DNA of 64,000 nt from Pontibacter beigongshangensis (GTDB lineage: Bacteria > Bacteroidota > Bacteroidia > Cytophagales > Hymenobacteraceae). The notes under the pieces are model-generated. The model was not told the DNA's origin. It searched no databases and saw only the letters and a list, made by a program, of their open reading frames with translations. The stretch lies in the NCBI RefSeq assembly GCF_014332515.1, contig NZ_VFSD01000020.1:1-64000 (forward strand), given 5' to 3'. The translations under genes and the position numbers were made by a program. Shown piece after piece: positions 51,846-60,169 of this stretch; position 1 is the stretch's first letter, and each line of letters starts with the position of its first letter.

Positions 51846-53558
51846 TTAAAAGCCTGCCGGGTTTACCACCATCAGCTGCATGTTTTCCAGTTTGGTGATG
51901 GGTACGTACTGGTTGTCGTTTCGGAACTCGTTGCGGGCAGCGGCATTACTGTAGCCTACGCCCTGGTATAGCACACCCCGCTTAGTACCTGCCAGCGGCA
52001 GGCTCTGGTTAAAGTCCGGGCCGTATTCCTGCAGCATGCTCCCAAAATAGTAAAGCATCTCAAAACCTGAATAGGCATAAGTAGAAGGAGGGATGTTGTA
52101 CCGGGCCGTGTACCTTTTCCTGAAATTCCGCACAGCCGGCGACGTCTGGTCAAAGTACTTCGGAGAGATAAAGTACACTTCCTGATCATCTAGTTCCCGA
52201 AGTGTAATCTGGTTAATATCCAGCCACTTGTCGTAAGTGATCAGCGGCAGTTTGGAAGGCTGGCTGTTCAGCAGGCTGATGGCGTTGGCTGCGGCCGTCA
52301 TTCTCTCAGAGAAAACAGCCAGGTGCCCGACACCTGCTACGGTCAGCTCCTTAAAAACACCCGCTGTTGCCGCTGATTGGGCGGAGTTGATTTTTCTGTA
52401 GGCCAATATCCTGCCCCCAAGTTTCTGGAACTGCTGGCGGTAGTGCCGTGCAAAGGTGGTATCGGAAGTAGATCCCTCAAATACTATTACGGCGGTTTTA
52501 GGCGAGAAAGTATGGTAGGCATAGGTGGCGGCCTGCTGGGCCTGCGTCGCCACCGACGACTCGAACAGCAGCACCTGGTGGCTGTTGCCGGCTACGTCTG
52601 TATCCTGCGAGAGCGGATTTATAACGGTTACGTTGTTTTCAGCAGCAAAACGCAAAGCCACTTTCGCGGTTGATTTATAAACCGGGCCGATCACCAGGTC
52701 CATCTGCTTCAGCTCCGGCTGCTCCAGCAAGCGTTTTACCCCGACCGTATCCGCGCCGGCATCGTAGGCAAATAATTCGATGTTGATACCCTGCTTCTGC
52801 AGTGAGTCCTGTGCCAGCTTCATGCCGGCATACAGGTCGGTCACAAACTGGTTTTTCCGGGCCGATTGCGCCAGGTCCTGGTTTAGCTGAAAGGGCAGGA
52901 GCACGGCCACCTGGTAGGCCTTTTTGCGAAGCGCCTCCGGGTTCAGATAGCGTTTGCGATCGAGGTTAAACTTAGCTACCAGGCGTTCCAGGGTCGGCTT
53001 GTCCTGTGGCCGGTACCAGCCGGCCAGTAGTTTATCGGCATACACCTGGGCCACCGTTTTATCGGAAGCGTACTTTTGCAGCAGCTGCTCATAGGCTTCT
53101 CTGTCTGCGATTCTGTTTAGGTAATGCCGTTTCAGGCGGTCCACATCTTCTGATAAGGCGGGTGCTTTCACCTGTCCGAGTGTGGCCAGGGCCTGGTCAG
53201 GCTCCTTTTGCTCAAACTGAATATTGGCCAGCAGGTAGTTCGCATCCGGCATGCCCGCCCACTGTGGGTGCTGTTGTTTCAGCTGCCCCAGCATCAGGAG
53301 CGCCTCCTGCTGATTGTTGGCCCTGAAGGCAGCCAAGGCATAGAGGTAGGAGGCTTCCGGCGCTAAATCGTTTCCCTTTGCGGCCGCCGTAACGGGGCGC
53401 AGCTCCTTCATGGCCTGCTCAAAGCGCTTCTGTTGCAGCAGCACCTTGCCGTTGTTGTAATTTACCTCGAAGTCCTGCAGTTGCTGTGCAGCAGCAGGTA
53501 ACGCCAGCACTGCCAGCAGCAAAATGCCTGTAATTTGCTTCAAAAAGCCCTTCCTCAT
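51846..53558 (-). CDS. Periplasmic-binding / PBP-activator-like protein with TPR repeats
   Basis: 570 residues with a signal peptide (ends ALPAAAQQ). Residues ~25-210 are TPR-like (NNGKVLLQQKRFEQAMKELR). The C-terminal 350 residues have the type-1 periplasmic-binding fold (YQVAVLLPFQLNQDLAQS, MDLVIGPVYKSTAKVA, VINPLSQDT, STYAYSGFEMLYYFGSMLQE). This is the Bacteroidota LpoA-like or leucine-binding-like arrangement; ligand or partner not known. Periplasmic or outer-membrane associated. Confidence 0.85.
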   Translation of the reverse strand: MRKGFLKQITGILLLAVLALPAAAQQLQDFEVNYNNGKVLLQQKRFEQAMKELRPVTAAAKGNDLAPEASYLYALAAFRANNQQEALLMLGQLKQQHPQWAGMPDANYLLANIQFEQKEPDQALATLGQVKAPALSEDVDRLKRHYLNRIADREAYEQLLQKYASDKTVAQVYADKLLAGWYRPQDKPTLERLVAKFNLDRKRYLNPEALRKKAYQVAVLLPFQLNQDLAQSARKNQFVTDLYAGMKLAQDSLQKQGINIELFAYDAGADTVGVKRLLEQPELKQMDLVIGPVYKSTAKVALRFAAENNVTVINPLSQDTDVAGNSHQVLLFESSVATQAQQAATYAYHTFSPKTAVIVFEGSTSDTTFARHYRQQFQKLGGRILAYRKINSAQSAATAGVFKELTVAGVGHLAVFSERMTAAANAISLLNSQPSKLPLITYDKWLDINQITLRELDDQEVYFISPKYFDQTSPAVRNFRKRYTARYNIPPSTYAYSGFEMLYYFGSMLQEYGPDFNQSLPLAGTKRGVLYQGVGYSNAAARNEFRNDNQYVPITKLENMQLMVVNPAGF

Positions 53559-53568
53559 GCCTTTATTT

Positions 53569-53755
53569 AATTTTGAATGAGTGATTGAGTGAATGAGAGA
53601 ATGGGTGATTGAGTGATTAAATAGATAGCTAAGACGGTAAAGCTTTTATGCTGAATCATATTTACACCTGAATTTTATAATTTTGAATTAACCTGTTCAT
53701 TCAAATTACAAATCAAATTCATTCACTCAATCACTCAATCACTCATTCAAAATTT
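53569..53755. repeat. Inverted repeat of word type GAATGAGTGATTGAGTGAAT
   Basis: Left arm 53569-53612 and right arm 53715-53755 complement over ~28 bases almost perfectly, enclosing about 100 bp between the PBP-like gene and guaA. Confidence 0.75.
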
Positions 53756-53759
53756 AGAA

Positions 53760-55289
53760 CTATTCCCACTCGATGGTAGCGGGTGGTTTGGAACTGATAT
53801 CGTAGACTACGCGGTTAACGCCTTTTACCTTGTTGATGATTTCGTTCGACACGTCGGCCAGGAACTCATACGGCAATCGGCACCAATCGGCTGTCATGCC
53901 ATCCACACTGGTTACGGCGCGCAGAGCCACTACGTTTTCGTAGGTGCGTTCGTCGCCCATCACGCCTACCGATTGTACCGGGGTAAGAATGGCGCCTGCC
54001 TGCCACACCTCATCGTATAAGCCTGTCTTTTTCAGGTTGCTGATAAAGATATGGTCTACCTGCTGCAAAACCTGTACCTTTTCTGGCGTAATGTCGCCCA
54101 AAATACGAATCGCCAGGCCCGGGCCCGGGAAAGGGTGCCTGCCGATAATGTTTTCATCGATTTTCAGGGTTCTGCCTACCAGGCGCACTTCATCTTTGAA
54201 GAGCGTGTTAAGCGGCTCCACCACCTGCAGTTTCATAAAATCAGGAAGGCCGCCCACGTTGTGGTGCGATTTGATGGTGGCAGAAGGGCCTTTTACGCTG
54301 ATGGATTCGATCACATCGGGGTATATCGTGCCCTGGGCAAGCCATTTCACGTCTTCCACCTGGTGCGCCTCATCGTCGAACACCTCTATAAACACCCGGC
54401 CAATGGCTTTGCGCTTTAATTCCGGGTCCGAGATACCAGCCAGGGCTGCATAAAACCTGTCTTTTGCGTCCACGCCTTTCACGTTCAGGCCCATGTGCTT
54501 GTAAGAATCGAGCACGCTTTCGAACTCGCCTTTGCGGAGCAGGCCATTGTCAACGAAAATGCAGTACAGGTTTTTCCCGATAGCCTGATGGATGAGCATA
54601 GCGGCCACACTGGAGTCTACGCCGCCCGAAAGGCCGAGCACTACTTTATCGTTACCGATCTTCTGCTGCAGCGCTGCCACAGTAGATTCGATGAACTGGT
54701 CTGGTGTCCAGTCCTGCACGCAGCCGCAAATGTGCACCACAAAATTGCGGAGCAGTGTCTTGCCCTCGTCAGAGTGGGTTACTTCCGGATGGAACTGAAT
54801 GCCGTATGTTTCCTGGCCACGTAGTTTATAGGCGGCCACGCGCACAGATTCAGTGCTGGCAATTACCTCAAAGTTGTCAGGAATTTCCTTGATCGTGTCG
54901 CCATGCGACATCCAAACCACAGAGCCGGGAGTAAGTTCCTTCATCAGGCGGCTGGAGGAGTGCAGCTCAGCGAGGCGGGCACGGCCATATTCGCGGATGG
55001 TGGATGGTGTAACCTCGCCCTCGTGTTCGTGGGCTATGAGTTGGGCGCCGTAGCAAACACCCAGCAAAGGCACCTGTCCCATAAACTGGGCAAGGTCGAT
55101 GGTGGGGTGCTCCTGGTCGCGTACCGAGCAGGGGCTGCCCGATAAGATCACACCCTTCACATCTTCGGTCAGGGCCGGCACATTGTTGTAGGGGTAAATT
55201 TCGCAATAAACGTTAAGCTCGCGCACCCGCCTTGCAATAAGCTGGGTATATTGGGAGCCAAAGTCGAGAATAAGGATTTTTTCTGGCAT
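53760..55289 (-). CDS. guaA: GMP synthase (glutamine-hydrolysing)
   Basis: 509 residues. N-terminal glutamine amidotransferase ([20 protein letters not shown], nucleophile Cys in [18 protein letters not shown]), then the ATP pyrophosphatase loop [20 protein letters not shown] and the C-terminal end KPPATIEWE. Converts XMP to GMP. The ATG at 55289 is chosen: a TTG at 55297 overlaps the -7 box TACCTTTG, so the mRNA should begin at or near this ATG. Confidence 0.97.
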   Translation of the reverse strand: MPEKILILDFGSQYTQLIARRVRELNVYCEIYPYNNVPALTEDVKGVILSGSPCSVRDQEHPTIDLAQFMGQVPLLGVCYGAQLIAHEHEGEVTPSTIREYGRARLAELHSSSRLMKELTPGSVVWMSHGDTIKEIPDNFEVIASTESVRVAAYKLRGQETYGIQFHPEVTHSDEGKTLLRNFVVHICGCVQDWTPDQFIESTVAALQQKIGNDKVVLGLSGGVDSSVAAMLIHQAIGKNLYCIFVDNGLLRKGEFESVLDSYKHMGLNVKGVDAKDRFYAALAGISDPELKRKAIGRVFIEVFDDEAHQVEDVKWLAQGTIYPDVIESISVKGPSATIKSHHNVGGLPDFMKLQVVEPLNTLFKDEVRLVGRTLKIDENIIGRHPFPGPGLAIRILGDITPEKVQVLQQVDHIFISNLKKTGLYDEVWQAGAILTPVQSVGVMGDERTYENVVALRAVTSVDGMTADWCRLPYEFLADVSNEIINKVKGVNRVVYDISSKPPATIEWE

Positions 55290-55292
55290 GCG

Positions 55293-55300
55293 CAAAGGTA
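55293..55300 (-). promoter_or_regulatory. -7 box TACCTTTG for guaA
   Basis: TAnnTTTG ends four bases before the guaA ATG; the start of transcription must be within a few bases of the codon (leaderless). Confidence 0.6.
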
Positions 55301-55396
55301 AGGCTCTTTTCAGATAATTGCCAACATGTAGCCGAACAAACCCATCTGGTTTTTAAAACCCTCAGGTTTCAGGCGGAGCAGCAGCGGGAGTTGTAG

Positions 55397-55425
55397 CGCC
55401 GGAGGGGCTTTTTCATTGGAATAAT
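55397..55425 (+). repeat. Dispersed ~30-bp repeat, copy 11
   Basis: CGCCGGAGGGGC, then TTTTTCATTGGAATAATT. Confidence 0.75.
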
Positions 55426-55488
55426 TTGGTTTAATGTGCTACTGGTTTAATGTGCTGATGTGCTAATTATTCGAGTGCATACCATATG

Positions 55489-55590
55489 TATAGACTTTGA
55501 CTAAACTTGTCGGAATTTGATTTGGAAAATTATGCTCCAGCTTTCACCACACCTGCTCCTTATTTCCGATAAGTTGTGACGTCGTCTATA
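55489..55590. repeat. MITE copy 3 (102 bp)
   Basis: Ends TATAGACTTTGACTAAACTT and the imperfect complement GTTGTGACGTCGTCTATA, with TCGGAAT and ATTTCCGA inside the ends; the interior is shorter than copies 1 and 2. Confidence 0.75.
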
Positions 55591-55602
55591 GGAGAATGCA
55601 TT

Positions 55603-56200
55603 TGCATATTGGTTCCATCTGGCTTAGCTAATGCTCTTTCCGTTGCCCTCTTACTGTTTTGTTGTATGGTGGAAGTCTTAGCGCTCACGGCCGCGGGGCC
55701 TCGTCCCTGGCTTGAGGCGCTGTGTTCGCTCCTGCCTTCGCTGACGCTCAGGCTGCCTGCGGCACCGGACCTCTCAAGGCGCCTCAAGCCAGGGACTGGG
55801 ATTTATTCGATAGCCAGCTCTGATGCCAGGCCGGAGCATTGTTATAATTATCAATAGCTATATAGATACCCCTAATTTATGATATGTACTCAAATTATTT
55901 AAGTAAATAATAATATTTGGAGGTATTGCTTTAGCATTACCAGTTTCGCTTACTATTGCCCGGCCCTAGAGGTGGCTACCTGAAAAATCCCAGTCCCTGG
56001 CTTGAGGCGCCTTGAGAGGTCCGGTGCCACGTTAGTGGCAGCCTGAGCGAGAGCGAAGGCAGGAGCGAACACAGCGCCGATGGCCAGGGACGAGGCCCCG
56101 CGGCCGTGAGCGCTAAGACTTCCACCATACAACAAAGTAGCATAAGGGCACCGGATAGAGCAGCAACTAAGACAGTTGGAACCAATATGTATCGGAATAT
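55603..56200. repeat. ~200-bp GC-rich inverted duplication
   Basis: Arms 55603-55808 and 55979-56200 are about 85% identical when one is reverse-complemented, with ~170 AT-rich bases between. Each arm has an inner CCTGGCTTGAGGCG / CGCCTCAAGCCAGG pair (perfect over 17 bases in the left arm, partial in the right). Identity of the repeat unit is unknown. Confidence 0.75.
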
Positions 56201-56410
56201 GAAAACCTACAAATATATTATACACTCAAATAGTCTGATTGCTGAAGGGCTCAATCTTTTGATATTTAAACAGCTATAAGGCTGATCTTTAGCGACATGA
56301 ACCAGGACAAAGGTGCTTTCCAACTCCTGGAAATCCTTATTCAGACAAAAGGCCTTTCCATCTAAATTCAAAAAATATTCGGCAGTATTTGCAAGAGAAA
56401 AGATTTTGCC

Positions 56411-56418
56411 TACCTTTG
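56411..56418 (+). promoter_or_regulatory. -7 box TACCTTTG for the SRP RNA
   Basis: TAnnTTTG match about five bases before the inferred RNA start. Confidence 0.65.
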
Positions 56419-56422
56419 CAAC

Positions 56423-56513
56423 GGCAAATCGGCACGGTCAGCTCCCGCCAAACTCCCCCAGGCACGGAAGTGAGCAAGGGTAGGTGGTTGTAGCGACGCG
56501 ATGTTGGTTTGCC
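56423..56513 (+). ncRNA. ffs: Small signal recognition particle RNA (4.5S-like)
   Basis: The core AACTCCCCCAGGCACGGAAG followed by AGCAAGGGTAGG is the conserved SRP helix-8 tip of small bacterial SRP RNAs. Outer ends GGCAAA / TTTGCC pair to close the hairpin, and a T8 run follows as terminator. It binds Ffh in co-translational targeting. Ends are approximate. Confidence 0.88.
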
Positions 56514-56593
56514 ACTTTTTTTTGCCCCTACCACAGCGCCAGGCCGCTTCTCCAAAAAATCCGTTATTCTTTCCTAAATCTCATATAATGCGT

Positions 56594-56601
56594 TAGATTT
56601 G
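56594..56601 (+). promoter_or_regulatory. -7 box TAGATTTG for the aldolase gene
   Basis: TAnnTTTG match 26 bases before the ATG at 56627. Confidence 0.6.
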
Positions 56602-56626
56602 TAGACAAAACTATAGCATTAGCGTT

Positions 56627-57283
56627 ATGAAATTTTTTATCGACACAGCAAACCTGAAAGAAATACAGGAAGCACACGACATGGGTGTGTTAGATGGTGT
56701 AACTACCAACCCGTCGCTTATGGCGAAAGAGGGAATTTTCGGGCACGACAATGTAATGGCCCATTATAAGCAAATCTGCGAAATCGTGGATGGCGACATA
56801 AGCGCTGAAGTAATTGCCACTGACTACGAGAATATTATACGCGAAGGCGAGGCCCTGGCCGAACTGCACCCGAACATTGTGGTGAAAGTGCCCATGATCC
56901 GCGAAGGTGTAAAAGCCATTAAGTATTTCAGCGACCGTGGCATTAAAACAAACTGCACACTGGTATTCACAGCCGGTCAGGCTTTGTTGGCTGCCAAGGC
57001 GGGCGCCACATACGTGTCTCCATTCGTTGGCCGCTTAGATGATATCGCCACAGACGGCATGGCACTTATCGAGCAGATCGTGACTATTTATGGCAATTAT
57101 GGCTACCAGACCCAGGTACTGGCCGCTTCTGTGCGCCACGTGATGCACCTGCTGCAGTGCGCCGAAGTTGGCGCCGATGTCGTAACCTGCCCGCTCTCCG
57201 TTATCACTGGCCTGCTGAAGCACCCGCTCACCGACTCCGGCCTTGAGAAATTCCTGGCAGACCACGCCAAAGGAAACAAGTAA
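56627..57283 (+). CDS. fsa: Fructose-6-phosphate aldolase / small transaldolase
   Basis: 218 residues of the short transaldolase family. [49 protein letters not shown] with the Schiff-base Lys, then [13 protein letters not shown]. Either a transaldolase of the pentose phosphate pathway or a fructose-6-phosphate aldolase; sequence alone does not separate the two. Cytoplasmic. Confidence 0.93.
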   Translation: MKFFIDTANLKEIQEAHDMGVLDGVTTNPSLMAKEGIFGHDNVMAHYKQICEIVDGDISAEVIATDYENIIREGEALAELHPNIVVKVPMIREGVKAIKYFSDRGIKTNCTLVFTAGQALLAAKAGATYVSPFVGRLDDIATDGMALIEQIVTIYGNYGYQTQVLAASVRHVMHLLQCAEVGADVVTCPLSVITGLLKHPLTDSGLEKFLADHAKGNK

Positions 57284-57286
57284 TTT

Positions 57287-57452
57287 TTTAAGATGTTAGA
57301 TGTTAGATATTAGATGTTAGACTAAACATGTATGACGGGATTTATTGGTTAAGCTCAGGCCGAAGTTCACACGACTTTCTGAGTAACAGCTATCTTAATT
57401 TATTGTCAACTGCCAAAGTCTACTATCTAACATCTATCATCTAATATCTAAA
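57287..57452. repeat. Inverted repeat of word type TTAGATGTTAGATATTAGAT
   Basis: Left arm about 57287-57321 and right arm 57419-57452, same words as at 22736-22965, enclosing ~100 bp after the aldolase gene. Confidence 0.7.
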
Positions 57453-57456
57453 AAGT

Positions 57457-57660
57457 ATGTACATCATCAAAGTAAAGGGCAAGGCCAAAATTCCGGACTA
57501 TATTCAGCTCCGCGATGAACAGTTTGTGCTGATCGCCTACTTCAGGGCAGACCGCCCGCTCAAAAACCTGGAACGCTACGGACTTGGGGGCAAAGAAGAA
57601 GCCCTCTCAGCGGTTATTGCCGGCCTGGCGTTCGGGAAATTACAGAAATTAGACATCTAG
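57457..57660 (+). CDS. Small hypothetical protein upstream of ftsE
   Basis: 67 residues with strands MYIIKVKGKAKIP and DEQFVLIAYFRAD and a short C-terminal helix. Five bases before the FtsE start, so co-transcribed. No recognised family. May be specific to this group. Confidence 0.65.
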   Translation: MYIIKVKGKAKIPDYIQLRDEQFVLIAYFRADRPLKNLERYGLGGKEEALSAVIAGLAFGKLQKLDI

Positions 57661-57665
57661 TCCCC

Positions 57666-58376
57666 ATGAATTTTTCTTCTTCCCCTGTGGTTTCGCTACG
57701 CGAAGTGGCTGTATACCAGGACGTGAACACTATCCTGAGCAATGTCAGTTTTGATATTGAGAAAGGAGAGTTCGTGTACATGGTAGGGCGCACCGGCAGC
57801 GGGAAAAGTTCCTTACTGAAAACCCTCTACGGCGACCTGCCGCTCCTGACAGGGGCTGCCTCCGTTGCTGATTTTAAACTCACGAAACTCCCGCGCAAGC
57901 AGGTGCCTTACCTGCGCCGCAAAGTCGGGATTATTTTCCAGGATTTCCAGCTGCTCTTTGATCGAACGGTGAGCGAAAACCTGGTGTTTGTGCTGCGGGC
58001 CACCGGCTGGAAAGACTCTGCCAAGCTGAAGCAGCGCATCTCGGAGGTGCTCATGCGGGTGGGGCTCGATGCAGCAGCCTCCAAAATGCCGCACCAGCTG
58101 TCGGGAGGAGAGCAGCAGCGTATAGTTATTGCCCGGGCGCTTCTTAATGAGCCTGTTATCCTTTTTGCCGATGAGCCCACCGGCAACCTAGACCCTGAGG
58201 TGGCCGACGATATCATGAAGCTGTTCCTCGAAATAAACAACAGCGGTACGGCCGTGCTCATGGCTACCCACAACTACGAGATCATTAACCGATACCCCAA
58301 GCGGGTGCTGAAATGTGAGGGAGGGAAGGTGCTGGATTCGACAACAGGGGTATTTAAACTCAAGAATGATTTCTGA
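57666..58376 (+). CDS. ftsE: FtsE-like cell division ATPase
   Basis: 236 residues. Walker [10 protein letters not shown], signature [16 protein letters not shown], Walker [14 protein letters not shown], and the switch His of [10 protein letters not shown]. FtsE with FtsX regulates septal peptidoglycan hydrolases; FtsX is not adjacent here. A general ABC ATPase is the alternative. Confidence 0.85.
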   Translation: MNFSSSPVVSLREVAVYQDVNTILSNVSFDIEKGEFVYMVGRTGSGKSSLLKTLYGDLPLLTGAASVADFKLTKLPRKQVPYLRRKVGIIFQDFQLLFDRTVSENLVFVLRATGWKDSAKLKQRISEVLMRVGLDAAASKMPHQLSGGEQQRIVIARALLNEPVILFADEPTGNLDPEVADDIMKLFLEINNSGTAVLMATHNYEIINRYPKRVLKCEGGKVLDSTTGVFKLKNDF

Positions 58377-59256
58377 AGTCTCGATTTTAATCCCTGTATT
58401 TAATTATGACGTGAGGCCGCTGGTAAAAGAATTGCACCGGCAGTGCCAGCAACTTGAGCTTACGTTCGAGATCCTGCTCTTCGACGACGGTTCGGCAGAA
58501 AATGTGAAGTCTCAGAACCGAACTCTCTCCAACATCCCATCTGTCAGGTACAGGGAGCTGCCAGAGAATATTGGCCGCTCGGCTATCCGCAACCTGCTGG
58601 CAACCGAAGCCAGGTACGCATACCTGCTCATGCTCGACAATGACTGCCTGCCTTCGGATCAGCATTTCATGGAAGCTTATGTGGCAGCTGCAGAAGGCCA
58701 GGATATTGTGGTAGGGGGCATCAGCTATGCCGCCACGGCACCTCCACCGCCCTTCAGCCTGCACTATACGTATGGCAAGCGGGCAGCTAAGCCAGCCAGT
58801 ATACGGCAAGATAATCCCTATGGTGATGTTTACCTGAGCAATGCCATTGTAAAGCGGGACTTGTTTCTAGAGCTCAGGCTGTGCGAAAGCCTGAAGAGCT
58901 ATGGCCACGAAGACACAATATTCGCGCTCCGCTTAAAGCAACAGCAGATCAGGGTAAGGCACATCGAAAACACGGCCCTGCATCTGGGGCTGGAGCCAAC
59001 GCCTGTTTTTCTGGATAAAACAGAGCAGGCGGTAGAGAACCTGGTCAGGCTGTACCGCAGGGGGGAGCAGGTGGAGCAGTTAAGGCTGGTGCAGGCTTAT
59101 AAAAAGCTCCAGGCGCTTCACCTCGACAAGGCCTTTAGCCGCTTGTTTCCGAGGTTCAGGCGTCTTTTCAAATTAAATTTTGAGTCCTCCACCCCAAGCC
59201 TCTTTTTGTTCGACCTATACAGGCTGCAGCTATTCTGCTCCAAAATGCAGCAATAG
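58366..59256 (+). CDS. Family 2 glycosyltransferase
   Basis: 296 residues from the ATG at 58366, overlapping ftsE by 11 bases. GT-A fold: SILIPVFNYDVRPLVKELHR, LLFDDGSAENVK, YLLMLDNDCLPSD (DxD-like metal site), and GHEDTIFALRLKQ. Transfers a sugar to a surface polysaccharide or glycan; acceptor unknown. Start chosen by similarity to the family N-terminus. Confidence 0.88.
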   Translation: MISEVSILIPVFNYDVRPLVKELHRQCQQLELTFEILLFDDGSAENVKSQNRTLSNIPSVRYRELPENIGRSAIRNLLATEARYAYLLMLDNDCLPSDQHFMEAYVAAAEGQDIVVGGISYAATAPPPPFSLHYTYGKRAAKPASIRQDNPYGDVYLSNAIVKRDLFLELRLCESLKSYGHEDTIFALRLKQQQIRVRHIENTALHLGLEPTPVFLDKTEQAVENLVRLYRRGEQVEQLRLVQAYKKLQALHLDKAFSRLFPRFRRLFKLNFESSTPSLFLFDLYRLQLFCSKMQQ

Positions 59257-59286
59257 CTCTGGAGGGGTGTTTTGATTGGAATAATT
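59257..59286 (+). repeat. Dispersed ~30-bp repeat, copy 12
   Basis: CTCTGGAGGGG, then TGTTTTGATTGGAATAATT, starting right after the glycosyltransferase stop codon. Confidence 0.75.
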
Positions 59287-59342
59287 GGGAGATGGGCCTT
59301 TCCGCTGTGAGAGTTTGAGCGGCAATAATCTTACCGGAAGTA

Positions 59343-60005
59343 TCAGGAAGGTGTGTGGCCTGCTTCGGCTGCAGAAGCAGACACCGTGTTTCTTAACTCC
59401 AGGTATTCAGCCTGCTTTTTGGCGATTGCCTCTTCGTCTGCCGGCCTGAGCTGCTCCTGCAGCTTCACTTTCCTGTCATTCAGCGCTGTCCACCATCCTT
59501 CAATCATCTCCCAGTCGCGCGGCGTGTACACGTCCTTGTTCTTAATAACCGTGTTCACAAACTTCTGGAAAGTGGCTGTAATGTTTTCGGCGTTTATAAG
59601 GCTCAGGTCCTCCGACACTGCTTCCGTGCCCAGCAGGTCCTGGCGCAGCCGGTAGCGAGCCCGCGCGTCGTCGAAGTTTTTCTGCTTGTTGTTAAGGGCA
59701 ATTCTAAAGCGTTCTTTAAAGTCCTGTATCGTTTCGCGTTGCTGAGGAGTGTAAATCTCAATATACCCATCTACTTCTTCTTCCAGGTGGTAGTATTTTT
59801 CCTTCAGTTCGCCTGCCATGTTTTCCCAGATAAGAGTGGTGTCTTCCAGGTCAGCCGCAGCCATATTTTCGACTTTCGTCACAAACTCTTTCAGGTCCTC
59901 ATACGCTTTCTCACCTTCGGCTTTCAACTTATTGTCTTTGCTTTCAGCACAGGAGAGTAGCAGAGAGAAAACAAGGAGAGAGGCAAAGTAGAAGGTTCGC
60001 AGCAT
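59343..60005 (-). CDS. Lipoprotein with DUF6565-like helical body
   Basis: 220 residues with a lipoprotein signal (LLVFSLLLSCAES, Cys about residue 19). The rest is a charged three-helix-like bundle (YHLEEEVDGYIEIYTPQQRE). Bacteroidota-specific in appearance; function unknown. Confidence 0.75.
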   Translation of the reverse strand: MLRTFYFASLLVFSLLLSCAESKDNKLKAEGEKAYEDLKEFVTKVENMAAADLEDTTLIWENMAGELKEKYYHLEEEVDGYIEIYTPQQRETIQDFKERFRIALNNKQKNFDDARARYRLRQDLLGTEAVSEDLSLINAENITATFQKFVNTVIKNKDVYTPRDWEMIEGWWTALNDRKVKLQEQLRPADEEAIAKKQAEYLELRNTVSASAAEAGHTPS

Positions 60006-60134
60006 ATGAATATTTTTGACTCAGCTAAATTCCCTGAACGATGTGCCTGGGTATGGGTTACAATATTACCATAAACCTGCTAAAATCCGGTAGAACTGCT
60101 GATTAATTTTTTAGTGCATGTTAGAAGGGTTCGT

Positions 60135-60142
60135 TATATTTG
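60135..60142 (+). promoter_or_regulatory. -7 box TATATTTG for the aminotransferase
   Basis: TAnnTTTG match 28 bases before the ATG at 60170. Confidence 0.6.
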
Positions 60143-60169
60143 TTTACCGCAGAAACTTAAAATACTGAC

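Larger units (their letters stand above)
55290..56422. other. 1.1-kb intergenic stretch with repeats between guaA and the SRP RNA
   Basis: Holds one 30-bp repeat copy (55397), a MITE copy (55489-55590) and a ~200-bp GC-rich inverted duplication (55603-55808 / 55979-56200). Two ORFs of 69-93 codons on opposite strands translate to the same sequence because of the duplication, and are not believed real. Confidence 0.6.

Noticed and set aside
55576..56225. Two ORFs of similar sequence on opposite strands (CCMVEVLALTAAGPRPW)
   Set aside because: The similarity is explained by the inverted DNA duplication; frames differ in their ends and no promoter is seen.
56400..56520. Possible 5S rRNA
   Set aside because: The conserved CCCCCAGG...GGAAG...AGCAAGGGT tip and single-hairpin shape are those of the SRP RNA, and no rRNA neighbours exist.
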